From assembly GCA_027022775.1 (NCBI GenBank), contig JALVXO010000016.1, forward strand, positions 1-19,628: a stretch of DNA of 19,628 nucleotides. The letters run 5' to 3'. The position numbers were made by a program, and so were the translations under genes. The notes under the pieces are model-generated. The model was not told the origin of the DNA, did no database searches, and was given only the letters and a program-made list of their open reading frames with translations. The DNA is from Campylobacteraceae bacterium (lineage in GTDB: Bacteria > Campylobacterota > Campylobacteria > Campylobacterales > Sulfurovaceae). This document shows positions 1-6,727 of the stretch, in pieces. Within the stretch, counting starts at the first letter, position 1. Every line of letters starts with the position of its first letter.

Positions 1-29
1 CCGACAATTACAAATTTTGGATGGCTCAT
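1..29 (-). CDS. Probable DUF3482-type GTPase, N-terminus only (partial)
   Basis: Ten residues (MSHPKFVIVG) are visible before the window ends. The start codon overlaps the stop of the upstream DUF2868 gene as ATGA, so the two are translationally coupled. The string FVIVG is what precedes a P-loop in Era-like GTPases, and DUF2868 membrane proteins are typically encoded next to a GTPase carrying a DUF3482 domain. Identity is therefore inferred from context plus a short beta strand; the P-loop itself lies outside the window. Confidence 0.5.
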
Positions 30-973
30 CTGTAAACCTTGTAATTTAAATTGAGCTCTTTTAATTTACGAAGCCAGATATCGGCATCTTTTTTATCGGC
101 TCTGCCGTTTAAACCTGCTAATAAAATTGCCACGCTGCCGCTGTTTTGTTCTTTTTGCTCTTCTAAAAAGTCGAAAAAATCCATAATAGGCACTTCCCAC
201 GATTTCACCGCCACAACAATATTTTTTGCACTCTCATCGCTTTGAAGATTTAGTTTTGAGGTATCAAAATGGTAACCAATAAGTTTAAATTTTTCATTTT
301 TAAGCTCATCTAAATCTGCTATATTTTTATAATCGGCAGTTACAGGCTTGAAATTTTCAGACTCTATGCTGGAGACAAATTCTATTTTTTTGGATTTAAA
401 AAACAGCGATATCAAATAAAAAAGGGTGCGCAGTAAAACGCCGTAAACCAGTATGGAAAAAGCCAAAAATTTCCACCACTGCCCTAACAGCAGGGCATTT
501 TGAATCTGCTCTTTGCTTACTGCGCCTCCTAAACGGTTGAAACGGCTTATCTCTATCAGGCGGGCATCTGGTACACAGCTGCTGCAAAACGGTTTCCAGA
601 GCGCAATTTTATCGAGCGCTGCTTTTAAAGCAGATGCATCTATATTAAGGGTTGTAGCCCATCCAAAAGCAATATCTTTAGTAGCAACTGTTAAAATAAG
701 GCTAAAAAGAGCCCCTAAAGAGAAAAAAATTCCGCTAAAACTAGAAAGCTTAAATGCTAAAATCTCTTTTTCTCCTTTTTTAGAAATCAGGAAAGATACA
801 AAAGAGAATATAGAAAAGAGTGCCGGCAAAAGCACAATAAAGGTAAAATAGACAAGCAGGTTTACAAGCTCTTTTCCGCTGTAGAGCAAAAGCCCGCCGC
901 TTGCTGCCGCTCCAAAAGCAAACCCGCCGCCAATTAAAAGTAACGCTTTGTATTTTTTTAAAAATTCAACCAC
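26..973 (-). CDS. DUF2868-family inner-membrane protein
   Basis: A 315-residue protein of unknown function. Hydrophobic segments lie at about residues 10-30, 38-62, 76-96 and 168-192. The stretch between them matches the pattern I know from DUF2868: FGWATTLNI, then KPFCSSCVPDARLIEISR, then GQWWKFLAFSILVYGVLLR, where family members usually have a tryptophan pair followed by YGLLPR. The C-terminal ~115 residues are soluble and mixed alpha/beta. The start is GTG at 973, with AAGGA eight bases upstream. A TAGAAT -10 candidate lies about 30 bases upstream of the start. The stop overlaps the next gene, a likely GTPase, suggesting a two-protein membrane/GTPase unit. The function is not known. Alternative: another small membrane protein that merely shares this layout; I think DUF2868 is the better reading. 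Confidence 0.62.
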   Translation of the reverse strand: MVEFLKKYKALLLIGGGFAFGAAASGGLLLYSGKELVNLLVYFTFIVLLPALFSIFSFVSFLISKKGEKEILAFKLSSFSGIFFSLGALFSLILTVATKDIAFGWATTLNIDASALKAALDKIALWKPFCSSCVPDARLIEISRFNRLGGAVSKEQIQNALLLGQWWKFLAFSILVYGVLLRTLFYLISLFFKSKKIEFVSSIESENFKPVTADYKNIADLDELKNEKFKLIGYHFDTSKLNLQSDESAKNIVVAVKSWEVPIMDFFDFLEEQKEQNSGSVAILLAGLNGRADKKDADIWLRKLKELNLNYKVYR

Positions 974-1002
974 TGCCGCTGTCCTTAAGGTTTTATAAAT
1001 TT

Positions 1003-1008
1003 ATTCTA
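1003..1008 (-). promoter_or_regulatory. -10 box candidate for the DUF2868 gene
   Basis: TAGAAT on the minus strand, 29 bases before the GTG start, followed by the Shine-Dalgarno AAGGA. No convincing -35 is seen, which is usual for Campylobacterota sigma-70 promoters. Confidence 0.35.
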
Positions 1009-1381
1009 TCATAAGCGCTTTAATTTTAATAATTGATTTGCTTATATGGGATTTTGTCTTTTGAGGCTGTCCAATTTTTACTATTAAGGTAAAATAGCAT
1101 AAAGCCAAAAGCTTAAAGCCGAAAAAGGAATGCAACCTGTCATTTCCAACAGAAAAGAAAATCTATATCCGAATTACGGAATACGAATTATAGATTATGG
1201 AAAAGTATTTTTGCAGCCAGAAAAGAAACACAAATTGTCATTTCGTGCAGAAAACTGAAAACTGTAAATTTTTCTATTACCGTTTTCTGCTCTCTGCTAT
1301 CTGTTTTCCGAATGAATCTACGGCTTTTGTAACCGAATATGTATTGCATCCTTACTCTAATCTCCCTTCTCTATTTGAGCC

Positions 1382-1410
1382 CTGGATTCCCGCTTCCGCG
1401 GGAATGACGG
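1382..1410. repeat. Short hairpin repeat, copy A (GGATTCCCGC type)
   Basis: A palindrome with arms ATTCCCGC and GCGGGAAT around TTCC, flanked by GG and GACGG. Copy B lies 33 bases downstream in reverse orientation. Hairpins of this wording recur in intergenic DNA of many bacteria. Confidence 0.7.
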
Positions 1411-1443
1411 CGTTTCTTAACCCTCATTGCTCAAACCCAAATT

Positions 1444-1470
1444 CCGTCATCCTGCGAAAGCAGGAATCCA
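1444..1470. repeat. Short hairpin repeat, copy B (inverted relative to copy A)
   Basis: TCCTGC and GCAGGA pair around GAAA. Its reverse complement aligns with copy A over nearly its full length (GGATTCCTGC, TTTCGCAGGA, TGACGG), so the two copies can also pair with each other into one long imperfect stem. Confidence 0.7.
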
Positions 1471-1480
1471 TTACTAGACT

Positions 1481-1522
1481 CTATTCACTATTTACTTTTA
1501 ACTTTTAATTTTTAACTATTTA
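1481..1522. repeat. Degenerate tandem heptamer array ending at a stop codon
   Basis: Six consecutive seven-base units: CTATTCA, CTATTTA, CTTTTAA, CTTTTAA, TTTTTAA, CTATTTA. The last unit contains the TAA stop (minus strand) of the M14 peptidase gene. A second array of the same unit length behaves the same way at the end of ilvD. Confidence 0.6.
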
Positions 1523-4096
1523 ATACTTCTCCAGCGGGTTATATTTTATTATGGCTGCTTCGGAAAAGTTTGGAACATTGTCATAAGCAAAAACTGCATA
1601 ATATTTCTCTTTTTCAAAAGAGGCGAAATTGTCGTAAGTGTAAGTGTCTTGCCCGCCGTATAGTTTAACGCCGTCTAAAAAGTGTTTCGGTTCATGAAAA
1701 CTGTTTCTTACAACATAGTAGCCTCTTACACTCTCATCTTCCAATCTGTCCCAGGTAAGTTTTATCATTCCCTTTTCGCGGCTGATTTTTAAATTTTTAA
1801 CTTTTGCCGGCGCTTCTCTTTTTTTAGGGATATAAGAGATTAAAAGCTCCACATCTTCGCTCCACTGGGTTACTCTGTTTTTCGCCCCCAGCGCCGATGT
1901 CGGCTTGATGACAAGTTTCAGTTTTTTGCCGCTAATGTGCAGGCTGTCTAAAATCTTTTTTGAAAATGTGTCAAATTTGAAATATTGATAATCTTTGCTG
2001 TTTAAGTTTGACTCTGCAACTTCATATCCTAAATATTCAATTTTTTCCCTATGGAGTATATCTTCATACCCGCCAATCTCATCCAGTTCGACAAGTTCGA
2101 TATAAAATCTTACATCCGATTTGCCTTTTAACACATTTTTATTTTTTATCCGCAGGCTGCTTTTTGTAATAATTGTATTTTTGGAATCTGGAAGCGTGCT
2201 TAAATCAAACTCCATATATCCGTAAACTTTGTTTCCATTTTTGTCAAATCCGCTGCTTAAGCCCTCTCTTGTTCCCTCTATATCTATTGTCATAAAGGTT
2301 TGCGGCCTGATTTTTATCTTCTCATCAGGGATTGTGTATTTAATATCAAGCATCGGACGGTAGTGTATTCCGCCTCCAAACTTTCCATATCCGATATCAA
2401 ACTGCATCATTTGGCTATCTTCGCCCTCTGGCAGCTCTTTTGGGCCATCCAGCCTGAAAATCGCTTCTCCTTCTGCTATTTTCTCTTGCAAAAGTTTGCA
2501 CTCATGGCTGCTAAACTCCCAGATATTCCATATCCCCTGCGTTAATTTGCTAGATTTAATCGCGCGCCCGATAACGCCGCTAACTTCGGCGTTTTCTATT
2601 GCGTCAAAATCGGTAATTTCAGTAATAGAATCCCTCTTTAAAAGCGAAAGATTCCACTCCCCGTACTTCTCTATTTTTGCCGCAACGCGGTTCATCGGGT
2701 AAATGTAAAATCTTGCCGATTTAATAATCGCATTTTTTGGAAGTGTATTTAAATCAAAAGAGATAACCGCATCGCAAATCCCTTTGCTTTTGTTTACCCC
2801 TACAAAGAGTGAGTTGTATCCAAAATGGGAGCGGTTTTGCTCTTTGGTAAACTCCCCCACATAACCTGTGCCGCTTTTGCTGGCAAAGATAAATTTAAAA
2901 AATTCGTCATCCTCCAAGGCGGTTCTTACCTTCACTACCGGTGCAAACGGCGATTTGTAAGATGTTTTTTTATTGACCGCCCTAATGGCGTAAAAATAGT
3001 TTGTAGATGAGTCTAAATCTTTGTCTATATACTCATTGCCCCCGACTCTTGCGATTAAAGTTCTCTCATTTCTAGCATCTTTATCTTTTGTGCTGCGGTA
3101 AATCTCAAAATAGATATCGTCGCGCAACTCATAATCCCATTTTAATTTAACGCAGTGCACCCCGACCTTTTCAATGGTAAAATTATCCACCCTCCGCGGG
3201 GCTTTTGGAGAATAGTTTACAACTTCACTGAACGCTTTAATGAGCGCTGGGATATTCTCATCTATGCTGCCTGTCATAATTCTCATATAGTCTGGAATAT
3301 TTTTAGTCCCAACCTCTACAACTGTAGCTAAAATTCCTTTGGAGTAGTAATACTCCCTGGCACTGCCATGGATTAGAGCAGCAGGCGGTTTGCCGCGGTG
3401 AATGCCGTATTTGCGCCCTGTAACCTTTTCAATTTCGTCATTCATATTTGCACAGAGCGAATTTAAATCGGTGCCGTCAATTTCTGCTTCGTGGGTAAAT
3501 TTGTGCGCCGGGAAAAATACATTCCCCTGAGAGTGGTAATCAAGCGCAATAGTGATATTTGGGTGGGAGTCGACAAACTCTTTTATAGCTCTTGTCTCCG
3601 CTTCTGAAAACGGCTCTTCGCCTCCGTAAACATTTGAAGAGGTATCTTTAACCTTTTTAAAACCGATAGAGAAGTTTCTGTTTAAATCCACTCCAATTGT
3701 GCCGTCTCTGTTTGGGCGGCGGTTTTTGCGCCAGAAAGAGAAGTGTTTGCGTGAATACTCATATCCGTCCGGGTTTAGGCACGGCACCATATAAAGTGTT
3801 GACTCTTTTAGCGCACGCTCAAGCACAGGGTCAACATTTTGGTTTTTTGCAACATGTTCAATAAATTTTAGCGCCAATTCATGGCCAATCCACTCCCTTG
3901 CATGGATTGTCCCTGTGTATAAAAGGGCTGGCTTGCTGTCTGCATTCTCAACATTTTTGCTTATCTTAACAAGCACAATATCCCGCCCCTCATAAGTTGT
4001 TCCTATTTTAACAACCCTGATAAGTTCGGGATATTTTAACTCCATAGAGTTTAAAAACTCTAAACTTTCCTGGTAAGATTTATACTGATTTTTCAT
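1520..4096 (-). CDS. M14-family zinc carboxypeptidase with FN3 and DNRLRE-like modules
   Basis: An 858-residue protein. Residues ~5-292 are an M14 (carboxypeptidase A-like) domain, predicted to remove C-terminal residues from peptides using one zinc. Visible active-site elements are HAREW with H65 and E68 as zinc ligands, H188 in DYHSQG as the third ligand, NR at 139-140 for substrate carboxylate binding, and E261 in VVEVGT as the catalytic glutamate, so it looks active. Residues ~301-395 form a fibronectin type III domain. Residues ~400-770 look like two DNRLRE-type beta modules, with the pattern ISFDLNTLP then ARFYIY, and later MEFDLSTLP then SLRIKN. A second FN3 lies at ~770-855. No signal peptide is seen: the catalytic domain begins at residue 5, which is odd for a protein with extracellular-type modules. 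The start ATG has GAGAGG just upstream. The gene following it upstream is DUF503. Confidence 0.85.
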   Translation of the reverse strand: MKNQYKSYQESLEFLNSMELKYPELIRVVKIGTTYEGRDIVLVKISKNVENADSKPALLYTGTIHAREWIGHELALKFIEHVAKNQNVDPVLERALKESTLYMVPCLNPDGYEYSRKHFSFWRKNRRPNRDGTIGVDLNRNFSIGFKKVKDTSSNVYGGEEPFSEAETRAIKEFVDSHPNITIALDYHSQGNVFFPAHKFTHEAEIDGTDLNSLCANMNDEIEKVTGRKYGIHRGKPPAALIHGSAREYYYSKGILATVVEVGTKNIPDYMRIMTGSIDENIPALIKAFSEVVNYSPKAPRRVDNFTIEKVGVHCVKLKWDYELRDDIYFEIYRSTKDKDARNERTLIARVGGNEYIDKDLDSSTNYFYAIRAVNKKTSYKSPFAPVVKVRTALEDDEFFKFIFASKSGTGYVGEFTKEQNRSHFGYNSLFVGVNKSKGICDAVISFDLNTLPKNAIIKSARFYIYPMNRVAAKIEKYGEWNLSLLKRDSITEITDFDAIENAEVSGVIGRAIKSSKLTQGIWNIWEFSSHECKLLQEKIAEGEAIFRLDGPKELPEGEDSQMMQFDIGYGKFGGGIHYRPMLDIKYTIPDEKIKIRPQTFMTIDIEGTREGLSSGFDKNGNKVYGYMEFDLSTLPDSKNTIITKSSLRIKNKNVLKGKSDVRFYIELVELDEIGGYEDILHREKIEYLGYEVAESNLNSKDYQYFKFDTFSKKILDSLHISGKKLKLVIKPTSALGAKNRVTQWSEDVELLISYIPKKREAPAKVKNLKISREKGMIKLTWDRLEDESVRGYYVVRNSFHEPKHFLDGVKLYGGQDTYTYDNFASFEKEKYYAVFAYDNVPNFSEAAIIKYNPLEKY

Positions 4097-4124
4097 ACCT
4101 CTCGCTTTTTCAAATTTTTTGCAT

Positions 4125-4130
4125 ATTATA
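4125..4130 (-). promoter_or_regulatory. -10 box candidate for the M14 peptidase gene
   Basis: TATAAT on the minus strand within TTTGTATAATATGC, 28 bases before the ATG at 4096. This suggests the peptidase is transcribed separately from the DUF503 gene 128 bases upstream. Confidence 0.45.
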
Positions 4131-4224
4131 CAAAAAATCAGATTATTATTGCTGTATAAATTTCATTAAGACTTAAAATTGGAGAATAGAAATTTTGGGA
4201 TTACAGAAACTGCATTAATTTTGC

Positions 4225-4500
4225 TTATATTATCTCATAATCTATAGAATACTCAATTTCGCCGAAATATCTGTTTAAAATATCTTCGATTGTTGCAATT
4301 TTTTGCGACACCGCTTTTTGGTTAAGCGCCAAAAAGGCTATTGCGATATCGGCCTCTTTTACATATTCGCCGCTTAAATCCAAAATAGAGAGGTTGTGCC
4401 GCGATAATCTCTCTTTTAAAGAGTGCACAATTTTCCTGCGCCCTTTTAGAGATTGCGCATAAGGCAAAAAAAGATTAAGCTGTAAATTTACAATTAACAT
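4225..4500 (-). CDS. DUF503-family small protein (YlxP-like)
   Basis: A 91-residue soluble protein. The pattern SLKGRRKIVHSLKERL near residues 17-32, followed by ADIAIAFLALN, matches DUF503, whose hallmark is a SLKEKR-type motif after the first beta strand and a paired beta-alpha-beta fold. The family is small and its function is not settled; some members sit beside ribosome-binding factor genes, which is not the case here. The length is normal for the family. The ribosome site is weak (AGG ten bases before the ATG). The start codon borders the repeat spacer to its right, and the 5' flank contains a GGATTAC heptamer run, so its promoter may lie within repeat DNA. Confidence 0.72.
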   Translation of the reverse strand: MLIVNLQLNLFLPYAQSLKGRRKIVHSLKERLSRHNLSILDLSGEYVKEADIAIAFLALNQKAVSQKIATIEDILNRYFGEIEYSIDYEII

Positions 4501-4516
4501 TTTAATATACCTAAAA

Positions 4517-4552
4517 AACGGAATACGGATTACAGATTACGGATTACGGAAA
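4517..4552. repeat. Degenerate GGATTAC tandem heptamers
   Basis: About five units: GGAATAC, GGATTAC, AGATTAC, GGATTAC, GGAAAAT. Related wording occurs near 1165-1202, 4193-4213 and 4805-4822, always intergenic. Confidence 0.6.
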
Positions 4553-4560
4553 ATGTTACC

Positions 4561-4647
4561 TAGTTCCCATTGTCCTCGATGGAAATTCATACTTCGGTTT
4601 ATTGCATTTAAAGTATGCATTCCAATCGGGGACGATTGGAATAAGGG
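4561..4647. repeat. 87-bp inverted-repeat element, copy 1
   Basis: The left arm (4561-4594, containing CCATTGTCCTCGATGG) pairs imperfectly with the right arm (4611-4647, containing CCAATCGGGGACGATTGG). Each arm is itself a small palindrome. A copy of the same family and nearly the same length lies at 19127-19211, and a lone right-arm scrap at 4781-4799. This looks like a small non-coding mobile or REP/MITE-like element. Confidence 0.7.
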
Positions 4648-4664
4648 AAAAATTTGCCATCGTC

Positions 4665-4735
4665 GTCATTCTGAGCGAAGCGAAGAAACTCTTTAATGCC
4701 GTTCTATCGAGATTCTTCGCTTCGCTCAGAATGAC
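4665..4735. repeat. Perfect 23-bp inverted repeat (GTCATTCTGAGCGAAGCG type)
   Basis: The arms 4665-4687 and 4713-4735 are exact reverse complements over 23 bases, with a 25-base loop. It begins GTCATTCTGAGCG and ends CGCTCAGAATGAC. Sequence of this wording is a familiar intergenic repeat across many unrelated bacteria. It sits between copies or scraps of the 87-bp element, suggesting insertion of one repeat type near another. Confidence 0.75.
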
Positions 4736-4845
4736 TGAAATGGGTAATTTTACAGAAATTTTAACTTTTTGCGCACTCTTGGGACGATTGGAACGAGGGA
4801 GAATAGGGATTACGGAAAATGCCAGCTATCCGCCACAAATCATTC

Positions 4846-4873
4846 CCTTCACCCTTCAACCTTTGCCCTTTAA
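4846..4873. repeat. Tandem heptamer array ending at the ilvD stop
   Basis: Four units, CCTTCAC, CCTTCAA, CCTTTGC, CCTTTAA, the last of which supplies the TAA stop of ilvD on the minus strand. It parallels the array at 1481-1522. Confidence 0.6.
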
Positions 4874-6552
4874 GCCTCCAAAACCGCGCCGTTGCTTGCA
4901 TTTGTAACAAGCGCTCTGTATTGGCGAAGCCAGCGGCTTGTTAGCGGTTTCTCTTTTGGTTTGAAGTTTTCTCTTCTTTTAGCTATATCTTCATCGCTTA
5001 CCAAAAGCTCTATTTTATACTCATCTACATCAATAAATATCTCGTCGCCATCTTCTACAAGCGCAATAAGCCCGCCTTCTGCAGCTTCTGGGCTTACATG
5101 GCCAATACTAAGCCCTCTTGTTGCGCCGCTAAAGCGCCCATCTGTTATTAAAGCAACGCTGTCACCCAGCCCCATTCCCATAATAAGGCTTGTAGGGCTT
5201 AACATCTCTTGCATTCCAGGACCGCCTTTTGGACCTTCATATCTTAACACCACAACATCGCCCGCTTTAACTTTGCCGCCTGTAATGCCCTCTATTGCTT
5301 CATCCTGGCTGTCAAAACAGACCGCTTTGCCTTTAAAGCGTCTCTCGCCCACAATTCCGGCAGTTTTAATTACACACCCTTGCTCAGCCAGGTTGCCAAA
5401 GAGTATTGCAAGTCCGCCAACTTCACTGTATGGATTGTCGATTGTATGGATAATTTCAGTATCTTTAATTTCTGCACCGGCAATTCTTTCGTAAACGCTT
5501 TCGCCTGTTACTGTCAAGTTATCCTGCAGCAGCTGCTCTCTTTTATTAATCTCATTCATAACAGCATTTACTCCGCCTGCACGGTTAATATCTTCCATGT
5601 GCACAGTTGTTAAAGAGGGACTTATTTTGGCAATATGGGCAACTTTTTTGCTTATTTCATTGATTTTGGCAATATCAAAATCCACTCCCGCTTCATTTGC
5701 AATAGCAAGCATGTGAAGAACAGTGTTTGAGCTTCCGCCCATTGCCATATCTACAACAAAAGCATTATGAACCGCTTTTTCATTTAAAATATTTCTAAAT
5801 TTAAATCTCTCCTGCTCTTTTTGCTCCATTTTTGCAATTTCGCAAATTCGTCTTGCAGCTGCGCGGAAAAGCTCTTCGCGCTCTTTTGTAAGCGCTAAAA
5901 TCGTGCCATTCCCAGGCAGCGCGATACCCATAGCCTCCATGAGCGTATTCATAGAGTTTGCAGTAAACATACCCGAACAGCTGCCTCCCCCCGGACACGC
6001 ATTGCACTCAAGAGCGTGAAGCTGCGCCTCATCTATCTCACCCGCTTCAAATGCTCCTACACCTTCAAAAACAGTTGCCAAATCGATTGGAGTTCCATCA
6101 TCCAGATGCCCTGCAGCCATCGGCCCGCCGCTTACAAAAACAGCCGGCACATTAACGCGCAGCGCCCCCATAATCATTCCCGGCACAATTTTATCACAGT
6201 TTGGAATGGCAATCATTGCATCAAGTTTATGCGCATTCATTACAGTCTCTATTGAGTTTGCAATAATTTCGCGGCTTGGCAGGCTGTAAAGCATCCCGTC
6301 ATGCCCCATTGCAATGCCGTCATCTACGCCGATTGTGTTAAATTCAAACGGCACACACCCGTTTTTGCGTATCTCATCTTTAATAATTTCTGCAACTTTA
6401 TTTAGATAAAAATGTCCAGGAATCAATTCGATAAAAGAGTTAGCAACCCCAATAAACGGTTTGTCGAAATCTTCATCTTTAAGCCCTGTAGCTCTAAGCA
6501 AACTTCTGTGCGGCGCACGCTGATACCCTTTTTTAATCTCATCGCTTCTCAT
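4870..6552 (-). CDS. ilvD: Dihydroxy-acid dehydratase
   Basis: A 560-residue enzyme of the isoleucine/valine (and pantothenate precursor) pathway. It dehydrates 2,3-dihydroxy-3-methyl acids to 2-oxo acids in the cytoplasm using an iron-sulfur cluster. Key motifs are PNCDKIVPGM with C119, CNACPGGGSCSGMFTANSMN with C186 and C192, and near the end ITDGRFSGATRGLSIGHVSPEA. The region around residue 40-50 reads NSFIELIPGH, without the extra cysteine of the PCN motif found in the oxygen-tolerant [2Fe-2S] group. I infer the E. coli-like, oxygen-sensitive [4Fe-4S] type. The length is normal. The start ATG is preceded by AAAGG at a good distance and a TAAAAT -10 candidate. No other ilv genes or attenuator-like leader are nearby. 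Downstream lies repeat DNA, which touches the stop codon. Confidence 0.97.
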   Translation of the reverse strand: MRSDEIKKGYQRAPHRSLLRATGLKDEDFDKPFIGVANSFIELIPGHFYLNKVAEIIKDEIRKNGCVPFEFNTIGVDDGIAMGHDGMLYSLPSREIIANSIETVMNAHKLDAMIAIPNCDKIVPGMIMGALRVNVPAVFVSGGPMAAGHLDDGTPIDLATVFEGVGAFEAGEIDEAQLHALECNACPGGGSCSGMFTANSMNTLMEAMGIALPGNGTILALTKEREELFRAAARRICEIAKMEQKEQERFKFRNILNEKAVHNAFVVDMAMGGSSNTVLHMLAIANEAGVDFDIAKINEISKKVAHIAKISPSLTTVHMEDINRAGGVNAVMNEINKREQLLQDNLTVTGESVYERIAGAEIKDTEIIHTIDNPYSEVGGLAILFGNLAEQGCVIKTAGIVGERRFKGKAVCFDSQDEAIEGITGGKVKAGDVVVLRYEGPKGGPGMQEMLSPTSLIMGMGLGDSVALITDGRFSGATRGLSIGHVSPEAAEGGLIALVEDGDEIFIDVDEYKIELLVSDEDIAKRRENFKPKEKPLTSRWLRQYRALVTNASNGAVLEA

Positions 6553-6580
6553 AATTTAACCTTTATGTAGATTTTTGCTA

Positions 6581-6586
6581 ATTTTA
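6581..6586 (-). promoter_or_regulatory. -10 box candidate for ilvD
   Basis: TAAAAT on the minus strand, 28 bases before the ilvD start, in a T/A-rich stretch. Weak on its own; the spacing resembles other promoters in this window. Confidence 0.3.
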
Positions 6587-6673
6587 CTACTAATAGTTTA
6601 AATTTGAGTTAATTAGATTAAAACCGAAGCTGCAAAATGTATATGTAGCTTAAAGAAGAAAAATTTAATCCCG

Positions 6674-6689
6674 TCCCGCAAAAGCGGGA
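6674..6689. repeat. Small GC-rich hairpin between ilvD and the porin
   Basis: TCCCGC and GCGGGA pair perfectly around AAAA. It lies just beyond the porin stop codon and could stop or protect the porin mRNA, but no T-tract follows on either strand. The core resembles the CCCGC hairpin repeats at 1382-1470, so it may be a relic of that family. Confidence 0.5.
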
Positions 6690-6727
6690 GGAGTGAACAA
6701 GAAAGGAGATTTACGTAAACTTAAAAA

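Larger units (their letters stand above)
974..1519. other. Intergenic spacer, 546 bases, repeat-rich, no credible gene
   Basis: The only sizeable open frame here (plus strand, 1197-1508) is built largely of repeats and has no ribosome site or recognisable protein sequence, so I do not call a gene. The spacer holds degenerate GAATTACG-type heptamers near 1165-1202, a pair of small hairpins in mutual inverted orientation (1382-1410 and 1444-1470), and a six-unit heptamer array that runs into the stop codon of the next gene (1481-1522). Confidence 0.6.

Noticed and set aside
1197..1508. Plus-strand open frame of 103 codons in the first spacer
   Set aside because: It is made of hairpin repeats and heptamers, has no ribosome site and no protein-like pattern.
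4602..4907. Plus-strand open frame of 101 codons in the second spacer
   Set aside because: It runs through the 23-bp inverted repeat and the heptamer array and then antisense into ilvD; not coding.
4892..5494. Plus-strand open frame of 200 codons
   Set aside because: It is antisense to ilvD and has the low-complexity serine/leucine text of a shadow frame.
6674..6689. Rho-independent terminator of the porin
   Set aside because: A good stem but no T-tract on the minus strand; kept only as a hairpin or repeat relic.
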